The position numbers were made by a program, and so were the translations under genes. The notes below the pieces were generated by a model, which was given only the letters and a program-made list of their open reading frames with translations, did not search any database and was not told the origin of the DNA. DNA of 31,240 bases. Source: Allomyces macrogynus ATCC 38327 (Eukaryota > Blastocladiomycota > Blastocladiomycetes > Blastocladiales > Blastocladiaceae). Position 1 is the stretch's first letter, and every line of letters starts with the position of its first letter. Of this stretch, positions 9,160 through 18,754 are shown piece after piece. The stretch covers positions 947,196-978,435 of the forward strand of contig GG745344.1 of the NCBI GenBank assembly GCA_000151295.1, given 5' to 3'.

Positions 9160-10963
9160 ATGTTGCCAACATCAATCCGTGCCGCGGCGCTGTTGCGTCG
9201 GTCGCCTCTGGCCTCCACGGTTCCGGTTGCTCGTGTTGGAATGACCGGCGCGCGGACGTTCCAAACCTGCTCGTGCCATTTCCGCGCTTCGGAGCCTCCA
9301 GCAGCACCCGCATCCCCATCCGGCCCAGCAGCACCCGGCACCATGCAGTCGTCGGCCGTGCCGTCCACCAAGATTGGCCGGTTTGTGCAGTACGGAGGTC
9401 ATTTGCGCTTCGCTGCTCACGCTGCGACTGCCATGGTCACGCTCTGACGTGTTGTAATGCGTTTGCGCAGGCCTTGCCGTCAAGCTCGGCGCCGGCGCCA
9501 TTGGCGAGTCGCTGAGCCGCATGGCCGGCACGTCCAAGCCCGTCATCGAAGGCGCGAGCCCGTTTTTAACGCCTGAAAACGTGCAGCGCATCGTGACGAC
9601 GCTCACGCAGATGCGCGGCGCTGCGCTCAAGCTGGGCCAAATGATCAGCATCCAAGGTACGCTGTTTTGCTGTTGTTTCGCGTCCTTAAACGAGATTTGC
9701 GAGTTCACGCCGATGCCAATAGATTCGGGCGTGTTCCCCAAGGAGATTGAAGAGGTCTTGGTGCGCGTGCAAAACGGCGCCAATTACATGCCGCGTCGAC
9801 AAATGAAGGTCCGCCGGTTGCTCTCCACCGGATTTGCTTCCTCATTTGCTGACGCTTCCTGTTGTTCTGTCTGTCATTCACAGCAAGTCATGGCCAACGA
9901 GCTCGGCCGCGACTGGCAGTCCAAGTTCCAGCACTTCGACCCGGTCCCGTTCGCTGCGGCCTCGATTGGCCAAGTGCACCGTGCCACGCTGCACGACGGC
10001 ACCGCCGTTGCGGTTAAGGTCCAGTACCCCGGCGTCGCCGACTCGATCGAGTCGGACCTGGCGCACTTGCGATCGATTGCCATTCTCTCCGGTTTCCTGC
10101 CCAAGGGTCTCTACCTCGACAACTCGGTCGCCGTCGCCAAGCGCGAGCTGCTCTGGGAGACTGACTACATGCGCGAGGCTGCGTGGCTCGCCGCGTTCCG
10201 CGCCGTCGACTTGCCCGGAGACGTCTTTGACGTACCGCGGCCCATCATGGACCTGTGCACACCGCGCGTTCTGACCATGGAGTTTGTCGACGGCGTGCCG
10301 CTCGGCAAAGTCGCCGACATGAGCCAAGAGACGCGCGACTGGGTGGCCGCACACCTGATGCGGCTCACACTGCACGAGCTTTTCACGCTCGGGTTCATGC
10401 AAACCGACCCGAACTGGTCCAATTTCCTGTATGATCCGCACGCGCACCGACTGCGGCTGCTCGATTTCGGGTCGACGCGCGCATTCGGTGCCACGTTCCT
10501 GCAGCACTACGCGAACGTGCTCCAGGCGGCCGCCAACCAGGACGCGGCGGGCGTCATGCACTGGTCCGAGAAACTCGGTTTCCTAACCGGGTACGAGGCG
10601 CCGGCGATGCGCGACGCGCACGTTTCGGCGGTGCTCACGCTCGGCGAGCCGTTTGCTGCGGGCCAGGAGCTCTACGATTTCACGCACGCGCGCGACGTGA
10701 CGCACAAGATCCGCGACCTGATTCCGACGATGCTCGAGCACCGGCTCTCGCCGCCGCCGGACGAGACGTATTCGCTGCACCGCAAAGTGTCGGGGCTGTT
10801 TTTGCTGTGCACGCGGCTCCAGGCGCGCGTGCCGTGCCGCCAGCTGCTACTCGAGGCGATTGAAGAGTTCCGCGCGCGCGGCGAGACGCTCATTCAGTTG
10901 CCCGAGGGCGTCGCTGTGCCGAGCCCACTGGAGGAGGTGGGTGGCGCGAGCGCGTCGGCGTGA
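9160..10963 (+). CDS. COQ8: mitochondrial COQ8/ADCK3-type atypical kinase (ABC1 family)
   Basis: This is a UbiB/ABC1-family ATPase-kinase supporting coenzyme Q biosynthesis at the inner mitochondrial membrane, matrix side (family knowledge). Exons 9160-9397, 9471-9656, 9723-9808 and 9884-10963 give 529 residues. The N-terminus MLPTSIRAAALLRRS is an Arg-rich, acid-free presequence. Diagnostic features are KIGRFVQYG, the KxGQ motif LKLGQMISIQ (about 131-140), the Ala-rich nucleotide loop AAASIGQVH (about 195), VAVKVQYPGV (ATP-binding Lys), QTDPNWSNF (about 343) and LLDFGSTR (DFG, about 364), then FLTGYE and PPPDETYSLHRKVSG typical of the ADCK3/4 branch. Introns 2 (66 nt) and 3 (75 nt) are multiples of three without stops, so one continuous frame from 9521 to 10963 spans them; they are recognised because removing them restores family alignment (SIQ-DSGVF, RQMK-QVMANELG). 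Intron 1 is 73 nt. Confidence 0.95.
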
Positions 10964-11555
10964 TATGTATGGGTTTGTTGCGGACGGGTCAGTCGCGAAC
11001 AGCTAGAAGAGCAACTGTCTGCTGAATAGGGGCAAGAAATGGATTGCTGGTGCTTTGCCTGGCATCAAGCAATAGTGCGTCCAGCTGGTGCACAACATCA
11101 GACGCTGAAAGGAAATGCGGTGGTACAATATTGCACAGCACGCGCTGAAATGTTTTCGGGGTCAGGAAGTTGCAGTTCTGATGTGTCGCTTTGGCTTTGC
11201 AACGGGGAGAACTACCACAAAACCTGCATTGCGGTTTCCCGCCTTATGCGGTATGGTTTCTTGAATCGTCTTTTTCGACTTCTGCTCACTGTTGTTTTCC
11301 AGACTGGCCTATGAGGATTCCAGCAGGTTTCTGATTCGAACGCGCGCCAGTGTCAAGTCAGTTAGGGTAGTCTTTGTCGATGCGTCCTTTGTTCTGTTCC
11401 TGCACCAGAAGTGGGTGTACATCAACTACATGACCGTCGAGGGGCGTTCTTTGCAAATTTTCAATGTTTCCATTTACTGCAGCTGAATTTTCTTGAATCT
11501 TTCGTAGCAGTTCTTCAAGTTCAACCTGTCCCTTGACAAGTCCTCAACATTCATT
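10964..11555. other. intergenic region, no gene seen
   Basis: COQ8 3' UTR followed by sequence that becomes visibly less GC-rich toward the mobile-element region. Short open frames at 11039 and 11292 have no recognisable features. Confidence 0.4.
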
Positions 11556-11978
11556 TTGGCACTGGCCAGTGATGGTGAGGATTCGCTGTTGAGCGAGCCT
11601 GAGGAGCCTGATTTGCCCATGTCACCTGAGGCGCCTGCTTTTCTCCTTGTGTCACCCATGGCATCCATGGCGTCCATGGCATCCATGGCATCCACATTGC
11701 CCACATCGCCTGAATTGCCTGTGTTCACCCCCACTCCTTGGGGCGACAAGTCCACTGCCAGGCTGGCACCTCAGGGTTGCAAGTCGTCTGCGGGGTTGGT
11801 GTCTGCACTGGCCCCAGAGGAAGTCGTTGAGTTGTTGAGTGACAATAGCTCACCTGTTGTGCTTGGGACCCGCTGCTCCAAGGTATCCATTATTGAGGTT
11901 GAGCACGCTGTGCCTGGCCAGCACCTGATGTTGCTGCTGCTTGCAGTGCATGCTTGCCAGGACCCTGTGTTGCCCTGA
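11556..11978 (+). other. Pro/Ser-rich open frame, possibly N-terminal debris of the D5-like relic
   Basis: A 140-codon frame beginning MALASDGEDSLLSEPEEPD, with four tandem MAS repeats and acidic/Pro-rich sequence, then EEVVELLSDNSSPV. It has no recognisable domain. It lies upstream of and in the same direction as the D5-type relic, so it could be its disordered N-terminal part or an unrelated element frame. Confidence 0.25.
11658..11693. repeat. 4 x 9-bp tandem repeat (ATGGCATCC)
   Basis: Four head-to-tail copies of ATGGC(A/G)TCC encode Met-Ala-Ser repeats in the plus frame. Confidence 0.9.
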
Positions 11979-12229
11979 CGCACCTGCTGACCAAGGGGTC
12001 CTGCAACATGTTATGCTTTCTGCTGTGCGCACTGGGAAAGGGCACCAGCGCAAAGTGCCTGCTGTACTGCAACCACTGTTCCCACTGCAATGGCTGTACC
12101 CACTGTGGCCTCCAACCAAGGTCTCCAGCATTGTGCGTCACCACCTACTGCAGCCGCAGGGTTAGAATCCACACAACACTGGAGACCTAAAGCTTGGCCA
12201 TCTCAATGCCAAGGGCTCAGCAATCCAGC

Positions 12230-13816
12230 TCGTTTCGTGGCGCAACCACAGGTACCTGTGCATGGGCATTCTCCAAGACCTCAAAATGGCAAACTGTGCA
12301 CCAGTGATTCTCAACCAGCTGGTGCAGCACTACGAGATGTTGTGCCCAGAACTCGAGCAGTATGTCAACAACTGAGCCAAGACGCTTGAGGACTGGAACC
12401 TAGACAAGACTATGTTCCTGCAAGGCATTTTCAAAAAGTCACTGCCCAACATTGTGGTATGCCAGGTTCTGCAAGCTGCCCAAGTTCCTGCATGAGCATC
12501 TGATCCTGAAACTGCTCCAGGAATTCCTGGCCGTGTGGGATGCTGCCAGTGAGGAAAAGAACAACAAGGTTGGGAGCTTCTTGTCACTGGTGTACCAGTC
12601 CATCAAGTGCAAGATTGTGCTGCACGCCTATGATTTCTGCTAGCAGCATGCGATTGAGCCCACTGTGTTGATGTTTGACGGCCTGATGGTATACAAGTCA
12701 GTGGACCTCACGCTGCAGCTTCTTGAGGAGCTTGGCGAGCACACGTTTGCAAAAATGGGGTTCTGTGTGTAATGGGCGGAAAAGCCCGTGACAGCTGAAG
12801 GCCCCATTCCCAACACGCCACCTGAGAAGTCGCCTAAAAAGGAAATTGCCGAGTACATTGTGCGTGACTTTGAGTGCCACAGTTATGTCAAGGACCACAA
12901 GTTCATTTACGAGCCCCTCCCAGCAAACTCGTTCTACCACCGCCCTGCCAAAGACATGCATGGCGACGATCTTACTGTGGACGCCTACATTGGGAGCGTT
13001 TTGGGGGACAAGTTAGCCCACCATCTCCATTGCAATGCGTCCAAGATCTGGCGCCATGTTTTGACACTTCCGAGCATGTACAACGACTTGATCCAGTGGT
13101 ACTATCCCAACTGGAGCCTCATTGCGTTTTGGAATGGCGTTTTGTTCACAGGAACCACCGACTACTGCAACTGGGGCCTGTATTCGCTGGACAAGATTGA
13201 GGAGGATCCCAAAGACTTTGACACGCGCACGCCAGAAACTTCATTGCGTTTGCCTACATTGACAACAACACTGCAAACGTCAATCTCGAGTCTGTGTTGC
13301 TGGGCGCGTATGCCAATGTAGATCACGTGCTGCATTGTCTTTGCATGCTTCAAGAACCGCCCTGACCATGTCAGTGAGAATCTCCTTGACATGGTTGCCT
13401 CGACAGTCCTGCTCAACATTCTGGTGTACAGTCTGGCCGTGTACCATGATATGGTGCGTGAACTGCAGGAGACGGGCAACAGCATTGATCAGCTCCTCAA
13501 CCCATTTTTTGACACCAACTCTCTTGGAGTGCAGCTCGACAACAACCCGTATGCCAAACAGCTCTGTGCAGACGAAAGTCCGTGCACTGTGACTGGGAAA
13601 GAAGACGATCTCGTCATGTTCAGTGACTTTCAGCGCGCCCTCGACGTTCTGGCCTATACCAAATGGAAGAAGCTGGGCCTGAAGAAAGTGGACGTCATTG
13701 CCTGCAAGCACTGCCTCCAAAAGCACATTCAAGGGTGCTGTGATCACTATTCCCACACTGAAAGGACCTGCCGTCCGTTTGTGACTGGCATTGCCCGCAC
13801 CCAATGTGAGCCCTGA
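12230..13816 (+). pseudogene. relic of a D5-type (giant-virus-like) primase-helicase replication protein
   Basis: Scattered frames carry, in order, motifs typical of the large replication proteins of nucleocytoplasmic DNA viruses and related elements. These are ANCAPVILNQL followed by CPELEQYVNN (12280-12372), LMFDGLMVYK (about 12668-12697), WAEKP, a segment with FWNGVLFTGTTDY (about 13130-13165) and FIAFAYIDNN (about 13233), and a C-terminal part (13391-13816) with LAVYHDMVRE and LLNPFFDT. In-frame stops lie at 12373, 12641, 12770 and 13319, with frame changes near 12450 and 13230. No Walker A or later helicase motif is seen between the N- and C-terminal parts, so the ATPase core seems deleted around 13.3 kb. 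Family assignment is by motif memory. It could be an integrated viral gene or part of a large eukaryotic DNA element; it is clearly non-functional. Confidence 0.55.
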
Positions 13817-13868
13817 GTATGAACCTTCGTCCATGTTCACAGACATTTTTTGAGTCTCCAGTTGTCCA

Positions 13869-14116
13869 CCCCAAGTGTGAACATGTGAACATGGAAAATC
13901 GCCATTTTTCATCTCTTAACTTTTTGGGTGCAATTGTTCTCACTTTTGTTATGGTCTGCTGTATCTGGTTAAGCATTACTTTGTGGACATGTAAACATGT
14001 GAACATTGGGTAAGTCGATGAATAAGCACAGCATCCAGAGATGAAAAATTGCACACGAAGATTATTCAAGAGGTAGAAAATGGCGATTTTCCATGTTCAC
14101 ATGTTCACACTTGGGG
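13869..14116. mobile_element. 248-bp MITE with 40-bp perfect terminal inverted repeats
   Basis: The first 40 nt (13869-13908, beginning CCCCAAGTGTGAACATG) are the exact reverse complement of the last 40 (14077-14116). GTCCA occurs immediately before (13864-13868) and immediately after (14117-14121) the element, as expected of a 5-bp target duplication. The roughly 168-nt interior encodes nothing. A diverged copy of the ACATGTGAACATG motif lies inside near 13989-14005, suggesting subterminal transposase sites. Perfect arms point to a young insertion. The superfamily is not assignable from this alone. Confidence 0.85.
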
Positions 14117-14308
14117 GTCCAAACAAAAGGATGGCCAAAGGTTTGTGAGCATGAATGAAATGTTCACACCCGCCATGACCATGTTGACAACGAGGCAGCT
14201 GCACTGAATCGCCGACCAGGCTTGCGCCCATGCCCTTCAGGGTTGGCCAGTGGCCTCCATGCACTTGTGCACAACTGGCACGCCTCCCCCAGAAGGGGCC
14301 CCTGCTTG

Positions 14309-14580
14309 CAGCTGTATCAAGCGTGCTTCCGCACGTCATCTTGTTCTAAATGCTGGCTGCTGCGATACAACATGGTCTGATACTGATGGAAACCAATGGC
14401 ACTGATATTATTTTCAGCCTGGGTGTTGACCATATGCAATGGGGGATTTGACCAAACTCTTAAACAGTTTCTGGGTCATGTCGGGTGCCCAGAGTTGGCG
14501 CCCAACTTGATGACACCATTATCGTTTGCAACTGTATCGAATGTGCTTCTGCACGTCCTCTTGTATTGAATGCTGGCTGC
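14309..14580. repeat. imperfect 52-bp direct repeat pair
   Basis: The unit at 14309-14360 recurs at 14529-14580 (220 nt offset), with about nine differences, most of them transitions. The second copy is within the DIRS-like relic and the first just beyond it, so it may be a duplication within the element or two decayed element ends. Confidence 0.75.
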
Positions 14581-15561
14581 CACAAGCACACATAGTCGAC
14601 TTCAGCCAATGGTAGAGGTATACTGTGGTGAGGGTAGTTTGAAGCGCACAAGTCGAGAATCCGTGGAGCTGCATCAGGCGAATAAACAAATTCATGAACT
14701 TCAGGGTCAGTGCTTCCATCACTGACCTGATGATCATGTTGTCCAACTAGGTCAACACTGTCGCCCTGATCCTGTGCAAAGCCACCAGGATGGGCTTCAG
14801 AAGCTTCGTGAATATCCGTGGCAGGCACTTCAGTCCAAACAGTGAAGCCAGCGGTTCGAACACCCTGTGCCACAAAGCATAGCAGGTGCTGGTGCTCCAG
14901 GTGCACGCCTAGGTTCAATGTCCACCACCACTGCAAATTCCATGTCTGGGACCACCCCAACCATCAATTTCATTGTCTCCATCTTGAATGGTTCGTCCCA
15001 AATGAACCTGTTCACATATTGGTAGTCTATGATCACACAGACCTTCCCACATTTCTGAGTCATGGTGAAGACCAAGTGGATCACCTCATCCACATAGTAG
15101 TCGCCGCGTGGGCCCTCCTCCAGCACCCTTGCTGCACCCTTTGCAATCCATGAATCAAGCTCCACCTGCAGGGATGCTGTCTCAGCCCCAGTCAGGGTGA
15201 ACTCTGCCATCTCCCCCATGGGTGGCAGTACCCCCAAAAGGTTCAGCTGCAAACCATCCAGGATCAAATCCCTTACAATCTGAGAGTTGTGGCACATGAG
15301 CCAGATCTCTTGAAATGTGGGGAAGTGCAGCTGGCCCCCTACCACCACCTCCAGGTGCAGGTGTGGGAGCAAGGTCTCCAAATGCATGATCTTCAAGTCC
15401 CCTGTCAGGTCTGCCATGCCTCTGAGTGCCACGGACAGGGGTGGATCCCCAGGACCGATTCCGCGTCTGACAGGGTGAAACATTCTCTGGGATCCATCTG
15501 CAGCCAGCACATGATGCAATTCATCTCTCCAAAGACTGTGCCCCAGTTGCCAACCAAACAA
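14460..15561 (-). pseudogene. DIRS-like retrotransposon reverse transcriptase relic
   Basis: Read on the minus strand, the fingers region is intact in one frame: LILDGLQLNLLG, ELDSWIAKGAARVL, then IIDYQYVNRFIWDEPFKMET, whose FKMET box is typical of DIRS-group (tyrosine-recombinase) reverse transcriptases. The palm continues in other frames: EHQHLLCFVAQG, then LFGLKCLPRIFTKLLKPIL, then LDNMIIRS where the catalytic YLDD should be. The second catalytic Asp is replaced by Asn and a stop precedes the motif. At least two frameshifts and several stops make it inactive. No RNase H or tyrosine recombinase is seen before the MITE at 14116, so the 3' part is missing. Confidence 0.75.
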
Positions 15562-15639
15562 CTGTCTGCGTCTGTAGAACTGGTGAGATGATCCAATATA
15601 TTCAAATTGTGATCCATCAGAGACAGGGGCAGCACCACT

Positions 15640-16849
15640 AAACCCGCTTCTTGTTCAGCCACATTGGTGCTGAGCCAGCATTGGGGCCACCAAACGCACA
15701 TTTCATCACTCCACCAAATTGCAGGTGATTACCACCACCGAAAACGCCCCCCCCCCCCCCCCTGCAGGTGAGGTTGGTTGGTGATGTTGGCGCATGGGCC
15801 CAAATGGGCTTGCCGCGTGGGGCTGCTGGGTATGGCCAGCGCCAAGAGCACTCTGCATGTGCCAGTAGCACGCCTTGCCATTAGCCTCCACCTGCTCGGC
15901 AAGCACAGTCTGGTCAAACAGTAACATGCGGCCCAAGAGGGAACCCAAGGGCAGTACCATGTGTAGGGCCTTGGAATGCGCCTTGTCCACCCTGGGGTAG
16001 GTCGCCAGGATGCAGTGCTTCACAACCCAATCAGGTGGGCGATGTCTGCTGCTTCAAGGTGCACCTTGGCTTGGACCATGCCAACCATGGCATCAAGTGC
16101 GGCCAGCACATTGGTATGGTCGTCCACATCAAGCTTTGAGAGGGCTACCTCCTGGAGGAGCACAGCAAGGACCTTGAGGCAAGAGGACACTGTGACAGTC
16201 CTGTGCATCTGGTCATCAAATGCTTGGTCATGTATGCAAGCAGCCTGTCTTGCTTGGCGCCCACCCACTTTGCCAAGGTGCCAAGGCCCAGAAGGGTAAA
16301 CGCCAGATCAGGCGCGTCCTTGTGCAGCATGATCTCCTTGACGTTGTAGAAGAAACAAGCGCACTTGCGGCATTGCTTCTTAGTGTTGTCTGACTCGTTG
16401 AGAGGGCTGAATACATCAACAGGGCCCAAGGCTCCATTGCCGTCCAGGCAGGCGATGGAGTTGTGCAAAATGTCCATTATGTGCATCTTGCTGCTGTTGT
16501 CCCACTTCAGTGGGTTCTTGGACTTGGCTGATGAACTGGCCACTGATGCAGTATCCTGTCAGCGCGCATTGCAGTGGTCCGCCCCCACTACGTGCACTGG
16601 GGTGAGCACCACAGTGGGCAAGGCGGCAATATGGGCCAGCGCAGCCTCCACTGCAGCCTCCACCACAGCCGCTGCAAAGCAGGTGACATCACTGGCCATC
16701 AGCATACCATCCCCATGACCCACAGGGTCACGTGCGGGACGAGCACCCGCCCCTGCCAGGGGCCCATCCGCAACTGCCAAAGCGTGCATGATGGCACCCG
16801 CGCAGGGAGCGCCAGTGTGGGCCTGCCTTGGCACTGCAATGTCAGCCAC
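15640..16849 (-). pseudogene. gag-like fragments upstream of the DIRS-like reverse transcriptase
   Basis: Three minus-strand frames (16559-16849, 16145-16543, 15706-16023) follow one another in the direction of the reverse transcriptase relic. They include an Ala/Val-rich segment, KKQCRKCACFFYNVKEIM, a helical part with DDHTNVLAALDAMVGMVQAK in a shifted frame, and LLFDQTVLAEQVEANGKACY ending in a Gly run encoded by the poly-C tract. I recognise no specific domain; the position and helical nature suggest the element's first ORF (gag-like), broken by frameshifts. Confidence 0.45.
15747..15762. repeat. 16-nt poly-C tract
   Basis: Sixteen consecutive C residues; on the minus strand they encode Gly in the gag-like frame. 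Such runs are prone to slippage and sequencing error. Confidence 0.9.
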
Positions 16850-17197
16850 CCCCCTTGTTCAGAGCAGGTGGGGCTGGTTTGACGTTGGGGACACCCAGGA
16901 CCTGTCCACCAAAGACTGGGGTGGCTTCATCAATGTCGTTAGGCATTGTTGTGTTCAGGAACGTGTCGAGTTCGTTTGTCCACTGGTGTCGATCAAAGAA
17001 GGAGTGAGGATGCCAGGCGATCAAGCCTGTTTTGTCATTTTCTCAGAACTGACGTTTCATGAAATGTTCCATGTTCCTGAGATAGTGTCGATCGATTGAG
17101 CCCATTCAATAAAAGGAATAGGCACACCGCACCACCCTGAGGTGCTGGCAAGGGCAATGGACAACGTTCACAGTAAACAGCCTACTTTTTCGTCACC

Positions 17198-17291
17198 TTT
17201 AATCTACCACCTGCCACGGCCAATAGGACCCTCGAGCGGTAGAGCTTAGGTAGATTGGTTACCCTGATTGGTAGATTTAAGCCGCTCTACC
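17198..17291. repeat. clustered GGTAGA(T/G) motifs in both orientations
   Basis: TTTAATCTACC (17198-17208), GGTAGAGC (17239-17246), GGTAGATTGG (about 17249), GGTAGATTTAA (about 17270) and GCTCTACC (about 17284-17291). The second and last form an 8-bp inverted pair, and the first and fourth form an 11-bp near-perfect inverted pair. This looks like a transposon subterminal region. Confidence 0.6.
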
Positions 17292-17303
17292 TTTTAGGGA
17301 GCC

Positions 17304-17348
17304 CAGCGAGATGTGTAGAACTCCAATGGAGTTCTACACGCAGCGAGA
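17304..17348. repeat. 27-nt palindrome between 8-bp direct repeats
   Basis: GTGTAGAACTCC (17313-17324) and GGAGTTCTACAC (17328-17339) are perfect 12-bp arms around AAT. The hairpin is bracketed by CAGCGAGA at 17304-17311 and 17341-17348, like an 8-bp target duplication around a minimal inverted repeat. Confidence 0.8.
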
Positions 17349-17479
17349 CTTTGCCCATTGTCCCCGGAAACTCGCGTGCATAATGAGATTCCAATGGCGA
17401 AAGCGGCGACTCCGACAGCAATTCCGACAGCGACGCTGACGACAATCCGTTCGTCGGAGCATAATGTTTTGATTTTTTT

Positions 17480-18262
17480 ATGACAAGACGAAATTCGAAT
17501 TCATTCTTCGCAAGCATGCTCCTTCAGATTATCAGAAACGAGCGAAGAGCATCAACGGCGAGCGGAAGGCGACATCAATGTTCAACTGTGATGACGTTGG
17601 GCAGAGCAAGCACGGAAAGCAAGGAAAGTGTGAGAACATTTGCTGCCAACGTCCACGATGCAACAGCGGAGTCGGCTGCGCACACGCTCGCTGCCCCACT
17701 TCCCTCCTCCCCCCCCCCCCCCTCTTTCTCACTCTCCGCATTTCACGGCCTCCACCGTGCCGTGGCGCCCGGCCCGCTGCCAGCGCTCCCAGCGCTTACG
17801 GACCTGTCGCTGAATGGATTTTCGCCACTGAAGCTCAAGCTGCTCCGCGACGTGGCCAAAGTGGCGCTGTGCTTGCGCTCGCTGCAGCTCGTGGAGTGCA
17901 AGTTCGCTGCCGAGTTTCAGCGTACCCTCATGTTCCAGTGGGGTGCGATTTTGTTTTTGGTAATGGGTCTGCCTGTTCGGCAAGAGTCAGGCGCTCGCCA
18001 AAAAAGTGGTCGTCGACGTTATCCGCGCGACGTGCCCGCGGCCGTGTATGATATTTCCCAGGCGCTGCCAGCGCTGGCGAACGTGATGCCGTGAGAAGCG
18101 CATCTCTCGGCGAACTGTCCAGCACTGCCAGTGGAGTTGATTGTCGGGAACGACGCGGTCGCGATGATGGCGCCTCTGAAGTCGATGATGGCTGAGATGA
18201 AGCGCAACGGTCACATGTCGGGCAAAGTGTCGCAGGAGGAGGTGGGCGAGTCGGCGGCGTGA
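17480..18262 (+). pseudogene. internally deleted copy of the F-box-like/LRR family
   Basis: An open frame from ATG 17480 contains LPALTDLSLNGFSPLKLKLL and CLRSLQLVECKF, matching the leucine-rich style of the intact genes at 18755 and 26065. Shortly after, in other frames, come KKVVVDVIRATC and then ALPVELIVGND with APLKSMMAEMKRNGHM (stop at 18260-18262). These resemble the family C-terminus of the 18755 gene (RLVVKIARITN ... LAMPLDVILEG ... MLMSLEREGY). Most of the roughly 700-residue repeat region is missing, and at least two frame changes occur. A 14-nt poly-C tract (17709-17722) encodes Pro in the upstream part, which is probably not original family sequence. Confidence 0.6.
17709..17722. 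repeat. 14-nt poly-C tract
   Basis: Fourteen consecutive C residues followed by a CT-rich stretch, inside the broken family copy. Confidence 0.85.
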
Positions 18263-18754
18263 TGGTGCAGCGTGGGCAAGGCGATAATACGTTGGAACGG
18301 TTTGATGCATGCAAGGCTGGCGTCGCAGAATGGACATGCCAGTGTCGAAGATGGAGGCTCTTGTCGTTCATTCTCAAAGTGCTAATTTCAAGCGAGCCTC
18401 CCATGCATATTCGTTTGCGTTATGCTCAGGTGTAACCGTTGCGATCCCGAGGCAACTTGCGCATTGTTAGCACACTCACCAGCAGTTCCTCTGACACCAG
18501 TGTTGCTAATGTGAGAAGCAAGGAACAGGCGCTTGCACACGCTGTAAGTCCTTCTGAACATCCTCGTGCATTCATGCACGCGTGCGATGCATCGCTCAGC
18601 CCCCTCTTCACAACCGCGTCATGTCCGCACGAGCCGGACGGCCAACGCAATGGGAGGAGGGCAACAAGCGTGGGGGAGCCGCGAGAGTTGCCTCCTCCCT
18701 CTTCTTCCTCCCGCTCCTCTCGATCTTTCGGTGTCCAGCTCTCTGCAGTCCACA
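18263..18754. promoter_or_regulatory. upstream region of intact F-box-like/LRR gene
   Basis: No gene is seen. The CT-rich stretch at about 18690-18724, just before the ATG at 18755, resembles fungal pyrimidine-rich core promoters. The coding frame is open further upstream to an ATG at 18566, but that extension is Ser/Arg-rich and unlike the family N-terminus. Confidence 0.4.

Larger units (their letters stand above)
16850..17479. other. element-boundary region with repeats, no gene
   Basis: A minus-strand frame at 16842-17024 may be the extreme start of the DIRS-like element. From 17100 onward there is no protein-like frame; instead there is a cluster of GGTAGA/TCTACC motifs (17198-17291) and a flanked palindrome (17304-17348). 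Confidence 0.45.

Noticed and set aside
9521..10963. Uninterrupted 480-codon frame taken as the whole COQ8 gene
   Set aside because: It includes two segments that do not fit the family (after SIQ and after RQMK) and lacks the presequence and KIGRFVQYG exon; GT-AG boundaries remove these segments cleanly.
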